From Patella vulgata (taxonomy: Eukaryota; Mollusca; Gastropoda; Patellidae), in the NCBI RefSeq assembly GCF_932274485.2, contig NC_065883.2, forward strand, positions 45,850,539-45,914,538: a stretch of 64,000 nucleotides of DNA, in the 5' to 3' direction. Both the position numbers and the translations under genes were made by a program. The notes under the pieces were generated by a model. It ran no database searches and was not told the origin of the DNA. It saw nothing but the letters and a program-made list of their open reading frames with translations. Positions within the stretch are counted from its first letter, which is position 1. Each line of letters begins with the position of its first letter. Of this stretch, positions 56,825 through 64,000 are shown piece by piece.

Positions 56825-59800
56825 ATGGAAGAGTGTACGTTTTGCAAAAGATCCTTTTCAGGTGACGAACCAACGGTTACCTTAACAGCCAAAGGATGTG
56901 AAGGAATACACAAAGCAAACGAAGAGAGGCAAACTAACATACAAACTGTTCCCGGCCAGCATGTACATACAAAATGTAGGCGTGAGTTTGTTAATCCAAA
57001 CCTGGTAAAAGCAAAAAAGAGGCAATATCTTGAAGATTTAGAACTGCAGATAAATACACGGTGTGCTATAAGTTCAGATGGAAGCCACTTTGACTATAAG
57101 AACATGTGTCTTTTCTGTGGTTGCAGAGACGTGTATGATGGTAAGAAACAGGAGCATCGGCTAATTCCAGTGAGGACAATGGACTTCCAAGCAAAAATAA
57201 GCAACTTCTGTAACGAAGTCATCAATGATTGGTCAAAGGCTGTGCAAGATTGCATCTCTGTTGTTGGAGATTTGCCAGCAGCTGATGCTGTGTACCATCA
57301 ACAGTGCAATGTGTCTTTCAGAACTGGTAGACAGATACCAAAGATCTTTACTGCCGGCGATAGTCCAAACCCACCAAAAAGAAAAATGTGTGGAAGACCC
57401 AAGGATTCCATACGATCAGAAGCATTTATCAAAGTGGTTTCATATCTAGAACAAAATGAAGATGAACAACTCACCATCACAGACCTAATACAGAAAATAT
57501 CTGACTTCACTTCTGATGAAAATATAGAACCATACAGCTTCAAACATATGAAGAAGGAACTCAAACAACACTTTGGAGAAAAGCTCATAATTTCAGAGAT
57601 CCGTGGAAAGTCCAACGTTGTCTCTATCGAAAGTACAGCATCAGCAATTCTGCAAGAATTTCATCAGAAACAGCAACGGAGTGTCATCGATGAGGAGTCA
57701 CAGATCATAGAGACTGCAGCTCGTTTCATGAAAAATGACATCAAACAAGTACAACAAAACAGAGATGTATATCCTGATGCTCATGACTTGTCAGACGTAG
57801 ACAAGGCTTTGGAGTTCCTGCCATCCAGTCTGAAGCATCTTTTGAGGTTTATATTTCAAGGAAAGAATGAGAGTGTGAAGTTGGCTTCTGTAGGACAAGC
57901 AATCATGCAAGCATCTCGGCCACGAAGTATTCTAGCTCCAATGCAGATAGGCTTGGGTGTTCAGCTACATCATCACTTGCAGTCCAAGTTCCTCATCGAC
58001 TCTCTTAACGAACATGGATTCTGCTGTTCATATTCAGAAGTCAAGAGATTTGAGAGATGTGCTGCTGTAATACAAGGATATGAAATCCATAACCATTCAC
58101 CTGAACACTTTCTTCAGTATGCAGCGGACAATGTGGACCACAATATCAGAACCCTTGATAGAGAAAAGACATTTCACGGTATGGGAATCATCTCTACAAT
58201 AACACCAAGTGCAAAAGTGACCACACAAATAAAGAGAGCAGACATTTCAGTTGAAGAAATCACAAGGATTGGTAGGATCAACATCAAGTCTTTCATTCTG
58301 AGAAATGATGCTTTGTCAGATATGTACTATGGACCACTCGTGTATCCAGATTTACAAGAACCTCGCCAGAACATTGATCTGCTTTGGAAAACATCTTTGT
58401 TGCTGAAAACATCGAGACCACAGTGGTCTGGCTTTATGCAACTAGTAAATCAAACAAGCCACACAGGACCATCATCAGTCATGTTTCTTCCTATGATAGA
58501 CATGGATCCGAATGACCTGTCATGCATCTATTCAACTCTTGTATTTGTGACATTCCATGCAAAACGGCTTTGAGATATAATTCATCTGACTTTACTTATA
58601 TTACTTATAAATTATTTATTATTGTATATACTATTTCGAAATCTTGTTAGTATTAAATAATGTTTATCATTTCTATGTATGGAAAGGGCTTTTCTAAGTT
58701 TTTGAAACTTGTGCTCAATCCTTTTGATATTTGTCAATAAAATATGTTTAAACTAACTGTACTCCCGTCATAACGTTTGATCAACCTTTGTGGTGGAAGG
58801 CCAATGTGATTCTTGAGAATGAAAGAGGCAGTGCTGGCATAAAGGGAATGGTTATTCGTCTTGGAGGGTTCCACATTCTCATGAAGTTCCTAGGATGCAT
58901 TGGATATCTGATGGGAGGATCAGGACTTCGTGAACTACTCGAGCTTGTGTATGCTGCCAATACAGTAACTCACATGATGACAGGTAAAGCAGTTGCAAGA
59001 GCTGTTCGTGGACACATGCTGATTGATGCTGCTCTGAACACTATGTTGTGCTCACAGGCCATGAGCGCACAACACACAGAACAAAGTGATTCTGCAGAAC
59101 CCGAACACAACAACCATGTATGCAGTCCAGACATCACGAAGCTTTCCCACCTTATGGAACAAACATTATCTGGCAATATTTCCTCAGAAGAACTTTGCAA
59201 CAATGCAGATCTAAATGAACTTCATACTAAACTTGAACAGTTGAAGACATCATTCCGAGATCAGAAGACACCTAAGTTGTGGATCCAGTATCTCACAATG
59301 CTTGACTTACTACGCAAGTTCATGAAAGGGGAAAGAAAGGGAGATTGGTCTCTGCACCTGCAATGTCTTCACGGCATGTTACCATTCTTTGCGTCATCTG
59401 GACACAACCTGTATTTGAAGTCTGTCTACCTCTACCTCCAGAAAATGTCAAGATTAGAGGAAGAGCACCCATCAGTCTATCAACAATTCTGCAGTGGAAA
59501 ACATGTTGTTCAATGATCAGACAGGGCATGGGCACGTCTCTCTGTGGATCTTATTATAGAACAGTGTCTCATGCGCAGTATCAAAACAACTGGTGGTTTG
59601 ACAAGAGGGCGAGGATTCACAGAAGCACAGAGACTCATATGGGTCATGTCTACTCCAGCTTGTGCCGAGGTAAACCGTTCAATGCAAGAACTGACTGAAG
59701 TTGTATATACAACCAGTGACCAACATAAAGAATGCACGAATGCCAGAATCACCAAGGACATGGAAGATGCCGGTATCATTCTGAAACATCTGACTGAAAT

Positions 59801-61398
59801 GGATCCCTTTGGAGCAGATTCGACTCTAAGAAGTAGTGCCACCGGCGTTGTTGCTCATCCTACAGTCAATGTCTATGATGCGAAGTCAGTTGGTGATAAC
59901 ATAGTTCAGTCCATGGAGGGTACATGTGTGGCTGCTCACTCATTTCAGAAGAAAAATCAGGCAGTGACAATGAATATGAAGATAACAGTGAAGGTGAAAG
60001 GAGAAGAGATTCAAGTAGATCCCCATCTACTGTTCCAACGACTAGTGATCACAGGAAACAGGTCATGTGATCTCTCCGATGTTTCCAAACACGAACTCTG
60101 TTCATTTCCAACGGCTCTGTTTGATTCGAAAACTGTCATGAGAATGCTCTCTGCACAACACTTTCTGCAGAGTTTTCAAGGCCAAACAATGAAGAGGTCA
60201 GGTATGTTCTTGATGGAGGTGCTTTACTTCATAGAATCCCATGGACCAAGGGCAACACATGGTCTTCTATTTGTGGACAGTATGCTCACTATGTAAAAAC
60301 CAGGTGTCCTGAGGTAACTGTTGTGTTTGATGGTTACACTGATGGTGCTACGACAAAGGACTGTACACATGCAAGAAGAAGCTCTCAGGGTATTGGTGCC
60401 AAGGTCAATTTCAAAAGCAACATGCCTCTACAGATAAAAAAGGAAGACTTTCTCTCAAACAAAGATAACAAGCAGCAGTTTGTTAACATGCTTGGCGACT
60501 GCCTCAAGAGTGATGGAAATCATGTTCGCCATGCAAGTGGAGATGCAGACGTACTGATTGTTCTAACAGCCATTGAATCAGCACAACACCATGATACAGT
60601 GCTATAGGTGAAGACACAGATTTGCTGGTCCTATTGTTTCACCACATAAAGGATGCCAAGAACAAGGTCTTCTTTAGGACGGAACCAAAGAAAATGTCAT
60701 TGAAACCTACCAAGTGTTGGGACATTACAACAGCAAGGTCTATGCTTGGCCCTTCACTGTGTGAACATCTCCTGTTTTTGCATGCTGTAAGTGGTTGTGA
60801 CACTACTTCTCGGCTGTATGGTGTTGGCAAACAAGCGGTGCTAACCAAAGCTAGAAAAGACGCCTTTCTCATCCAACAAGCACGTGTATTCATGGACCAA
60901 ACAAGTTCGAAAGAGGAGATTGTCAAAGCTGGCGAAAGAGCAGTTGTACATCTGTACAATGGAAAACCACATGAAAGTGTTGATGTTCTTCGACTGCAGA
61001 AATTTCACGAGAAGGCAAGATCTAGTGTTGCTGTTGTTCAGCCACATGCATTGCCACCTACTTCAGCAGCTGTGGAGTACCACAGTCTCCGTGTGTATCT
61101 GCAGGTTCAAACATGGATGTCAAACACATGTGCCTTGTCACCGGATCAATGGGGATGGAAATCGGTGAAGGGAAAGTTAGTTCCAGTGCTAACAGATCTA
61201 CCTCCAGCGCCTCAAGAGCTTCTGGACATTGTGAGATGTAACTGTAAATCAGGTTGCAATACTGCACGGTGCACATGTCTCAAGAATGGACTAGAGTGTT
61301 CCATGGCTTGTGGTGATTGCAAAGGAGTTTGTGACAACTGTTCTGTCTTTCCCTCCGATGTTATGGAGGAAGATGTTGATGATGAGTCTCTTCTCTAA
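56825..61398 (+). pseudogene. Large decayed gene: zinc fingers, FEN/PIN-like core, CXC domain
   Basis: Start taken at ATGGAAGAGTGTACG (56825), just after a splice-acceptor-like site. Parts in order: a Cys/His cluster (ECTFCKRSF ... HVHTKCRREF) and a second one (CLFCGCRD ... YHQQCNVSF) at 56830-57320; a long middle region with VDHNIRTLDREKTFHGMGI (58130-58190); then PVITFDQPLWWKA, VIRLGGFHILMKFLG and GKAVARAVRGHML (58770-59020). LTRGRGFTEAQRLIW is at about 59600. A C-terminal region (60300-60840) has VTVVFDGY, GDADVLIVLTAIESAQ, GEDTDLLVLL and HAVSGCDTTS with GVGK. It ends in a CXC cluster (CNCKSGCNTARCTCLKNGLEC, 61236-61340). There is an in-frame stop at 59514, frame changes near 60175 and 60605, and an AT-rich 200-bp gap at 58574-58785 that may be an intron or insert. 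I recognise the family as one repeated in invertebrate gene sets but know no name or function for it. Confidence 0.7.
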
Positions 61399-61606
61399 AT
61401 TGTGTCTATTTAGAGCAAAGAAGACATTTAAAGACTATATAGATCATGTATTCTATTGACAGGTGTGAACTATTCAATTGTGATAAATAATATGCTTTGA
61501 CAGCGGATTCCGGTTATCAGTCATTATCTGATTCACTGTTCTGACGGGGTAAAAAACGTTCAATATTATATAGTATATATCAAGAATGTATCTTCAATAA
61601 TCTTAA

Positions 61607-61763
61607 AGGGGCTGTAGCACTTTTACTGAGGGAAATAAAGTGATCACTCGAAATAGTAAAGAAATGTGTACTGCCATGTTTAACCCTTTAAAATAATATA
61701 TATTGCAGAAACTTATTTATAAACGGTAAATATACTTAATGAAAAATAATGAGCTACAGCCCT
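61607..61763. mobile_element. TTAA-flanked MITE (T2/Kolobok-like ends)
   Basis: 157 bp with inverted ends AGGGGCTGTAGC and GCTACAGCCCT, flanked by TTAA at 61603-61606 and 61764-61767. The composite TTAAAGGGG agrees with the TTAAAGGRR termini known for T2-type (Kolobok) MITEs; piggyBac-type elements also use TTAA. It has no coding capacity and sits in the 3' flank of the decayed gene. Confidence 0.75.
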
Positions 61764-61894
61764 TTAAAGACTTGATATAATTAAGCAATTTATTAATTAT
61801 TTGGTTCACTAATGAATATTTTAATTTGTAATCTGATATGAATGACAACAATAGTGTATCTAGCATTGCATAATAATTATAAATTTGTAATTTC

Positions 61895-62625
61895 AGAAAA
61901 AATATGTATTTTTAGAAAAAATATGTATTTTTAGAAAAAATATGTATTTTTAGAAAAAATATGTATTTTTAGAAAAAATATGTATTTTTAGAAAAAATAT
62001 GTATTTTTAGAAAAAATATGTATTTTTAGAAAAAATAATATGTATTTTTAGAAAAAATAATATGTATTTTTAGAAAAAATAATATGTATTTTTAGAAAAA
62101 ATAATATGTATTTTTAGAAAAAATAATATGTATTTTTAGAAAAAATAATATGTATTTTTAGAAAAAATAATATGTATTTTTAGAAAAAATAATATGTATT
62201 TTTAGAAAAAATAATATGTATTTTTAGAAAAAATTTAGAAAAAATATGTATTTATAGAAAAAATATGTATTTTTAGAAAAAATATGTATTTTTAGAAAAA
62301 ATATGTATTTTTTAGAAAAAATATGTATTTTTTAGAAAAAATATGTATTTTTTAGAAAAAATATGTATTTTTTAGAAAAAATATGTATTTTTAGAAAAAA
62401 TATGTATTTTTAGAAAAAATATGTATTTTTAGAAAAAATATGTATTTTTAGAAAAAATATGTATTTTAGAAAAAAATGTGTATTTTAGAAAAAATATGTT
62501 TTTTAGAAAAAATATGTTTTTTTAGAAAAAAATGTTTTTTTAGAAAAAAATATGTTTTTTTAGAAAAAAATATGTTTTTTTAGAAAAAAATATGTTTTTT
62601 TAGAAAAAAATATGTAATTTCAGAA
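61895..62625. repeat. AT-rich minisatellite, unit 17-20 bp
   Basis: About 40 units of TATGTATTTTTAGAAAAA. The unit length shifts in blocks: 17-18 bp at the left, 20 bp with an extra AAT or ATA at about 62030-62230, 18-19 bp to 62460, then TATGTTTTTTTAGAAAAAA at the right end. The blocks show successive local expansion. Confidence 0.95.
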
Positions 62626-62884
62626 GAAAAAAAATTAAATTATTGAATTCAAATGTTGTTCTAAAACTTAAAATAGCTTTCTTCAGTTATTTCCTTAGGT
62701 TTAATGGTCAAATACAAACAAATATTCATGTAAACCTGTTGCGACGTAAAAGTGTGTTCACGAATTTGGTCAAAATACGTCCAAAATAGGATGGGGGGGG
62801 GGGGGGTACCTGTCTTTGAGCGTAAAATACAATATGTTCCATTAATTATATTTTTCTATATTTTGGATATGATACGGTACATAT
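62626..62884. other. Short tail of the insertion; poly-G run
   Basis: AT-rich apart from a G14 run at about 62791-62805. No gene or element terminus recognised. Confidence 0.35.
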
Positions 62885-64000
62885 ATTTATCTTCAAAATA
62901 AGCCTACTTTAGTTACTTTTGCAATTTGCCCTAGATTGTCTGGACTAGAATCATAGTCATCATGTCTATATGTTCGGGGAAAATTTCCAATATCGGGCAC
63001 ATTAAGAGATCCTACCTCTCTATCTCCCCCTGGATAACCACTACCCTTATTCCTATCTGAATTAGATTTTAACGGAATGACATGAGTGAACCACTGCAAC
63101 CGTTCAACCGCTTCCTGGATGTCAATTAATCTTAAGTTAGCGACAAATCTGCCCGCTTCTGGAATATTACACCCCGAAACCAATTTCAAAACAGATTGCC
63201 TAGCTATAAAATCATCTGACGACAAACCAGAGTAAGCTAACTGTTGTACATGATCGCTCCAATCACTTATCGACTCATTTAGACCTTGAGTTGCGGTCTG
63301 AAACTCAACATGAGTAGCCTCCGGAATAGTTTGACCTCCGAAGCGTTTTTGCATCATTTCTAAAATTGATTTAAAATTCATGCGAGGAAATCTTCGAGTT
63401 ATACTTGTAAAGTACTCCGCTGCCTTATCCGTTAAACAATAACATAGATAATCCTTACACCGAGAGCTATGAGACCCCCAGGGCTGGGACAGGGCAAAAC
63501 GGCGGATAAACTTATCACTAAAAGTATCCCAACTTCCACCTGATTTCCCATTATAAACTAAGGAGAGAGGAATAGTTAAGGGGTTAAAGGAATCTTCCCT
63601 TGGTTGATGTCTATTGCCATGTCTTACAAACCTCCCCTCCCTTTCAAATGTATTGGGGTAAGGCTGGGGTTCCCTACTTCTCACATCCTGACTTGGGTAC
63701 AAAGGGGGTTGCATACATGAACGTGGATCCTCTAAAAATACCTCTGCCTCCTCAAAAAAAGCTTCCCTATAAACAAAGGGTTCTGATTTAACAGGCCACT
63801 TAGACTCGGTACCAAAATCTAATTTTTCTGCCATGATACGACTATTGTTGATTTCAGTAAACTAAGTTGATTTGCAACAAAAATCTAACAAATAACCCTT
63901 TCAAGTAACCTAAGATATAGGGGCTTTACTATAAAAGTAATCTAAGAAAATAATTCAACTTAATCAAGTCAAGAATTAAACTTAATCTTTATTATACATT
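62885..64000 (-). mobile_element. Ty3/Gypsy-like fossil, gag portion (runs off window)
   Basis: 5' portion of the same fossil as 53676-55780. It carries a gag-like capsid region (63834-62893; SWDTFSDKFIRRFALSQ, DKAAEYFTSI, ESISDWSDHVQQLAY are typical of Ty3/Gypsy gag). 63835-64000 would hold leader or LTR sequence, but no LTR border or primer-binding site could be fixed inside the window. It is separated from the zinc-knuckle part by about 7.1 kb of inserted DNA. Confidence 0.8.

Larger units (their letters stand above)
55781..62884. mobile_element. About 7.1-kb insertion splitting the Gypsy-like fossil
   Basis: DNA lying between the gag and zinc-knuckle parts of a same-strand Ty3/Gypsy-like fossil. 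It holds a plus-strand decayed gene (55920-61398), a small TTAA MITE and an AT-rich satellite. The edges are known only to about 25 bp, and I could not find matching target duplications or inverted termini, so whether the unit moved as one element or built up by several events is open. Confidence 0.6.

Noticed and set aside
60622-61398. KDZ (Zisupton-type) transposase, because of the CXC cluster
   Set aside because: The remaining protein shows no KDZ catalytic blocks I can recognise; the FEN-like reading explains the acidic motifs better.
61895-62625. Regular repeats resembling a CRISPR array
   Set aside because: The units are contiguous with no unique spacers, and the genome is eukaryotic. 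It is a minisatellite.
55781-62884. Polinton/Maverick or other virus-like origin for the 7-kb insert
   Set aside because: No DNA polymerase B, integrase, ATPase or capsid-like protein is visible, and there are no long terminal inverted repeats.

Overview
The window is animal nuclear DNA dominated by mobile elements, most likely from a lophotrochozoan, and a bivalve-like mollusc is my best guess. The grounds are several diverged tRNA-headed SINE families with a GACGTTAAAC-type 3' end, metazoan Penelope-like, Tc1, PIF/Harbinger, MULE and hAT-like elements, introns with GT-AG borders, and an animal class A GPCR. Nothing in the sequence fixes the species. The only host gene that looks whole is the intronless GPCR at 32304-33392. 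Almost everything else is a transposable element, an inverted repeat, a tandem repeat or a decayed gene.

Layout. 1-5112: two Penelope-like elements (PLEs) in tandem on the minus strand, with a reverse transcriptase/GIY-YIG reading frame and an unusual upstream ORF carrying SGNH-hydrolase motifs. 5113-10562: a 248-bp satellite split by a small foldback element, a 1.5-kb inverted repeat, a Tc1 remnant and a tandem repeat. 10563-14777: a 4.2-kb hairpin of the same foldback family. 15462-27656: a 12-kb palindromic element. Its left arm holds a third foldback (16432-22012) that contains a third PLE copy, and each arm holds one of two nearly identical Tc1 transposons. 27919-29126: a MULE transposase with introns. 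30421-31860: a decayed hAT-like gene. 32304-33392: the GPCR. 34031-35428: a decayed gene of an unnamed expanded family, split by a SINE with a clear target duplication.

36120-53675 holds no convincing host gene. It is made of diverged repeat units, including a tandem unit of about 3.5-3.9 kb (41697, 47632, 51515). A PIF/Harbinger element (44599-47057) with dense subterminal motifs sits in the first unit. 53676-64000 is a fossil Ty3/Gypsy-like element on the minus strand, truncated on the left and split by an insertion of about 7 kb (about 55780-62880). The insert carries, on the plus strand, a large decayed gene with N-terminal zinc-binding motifs, a region that looks like a FEN/PIN nuclease core, and a C-terminal CXC cysteine domain. 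It also carries a TTAA-flanked MITE and an AT-rich satellite.

The most unusual material is (1) the zinc finger / FEN-like / CXC gene nested in the Gypsy fossil, (2) the SGNH ORF attached to the PLEs, and (3) the foldback family with CCGGAAAACA-rich ends that forms hairpins of several kilobases and encloses a PLE. Function and homology are judged by eye only; no search was run.
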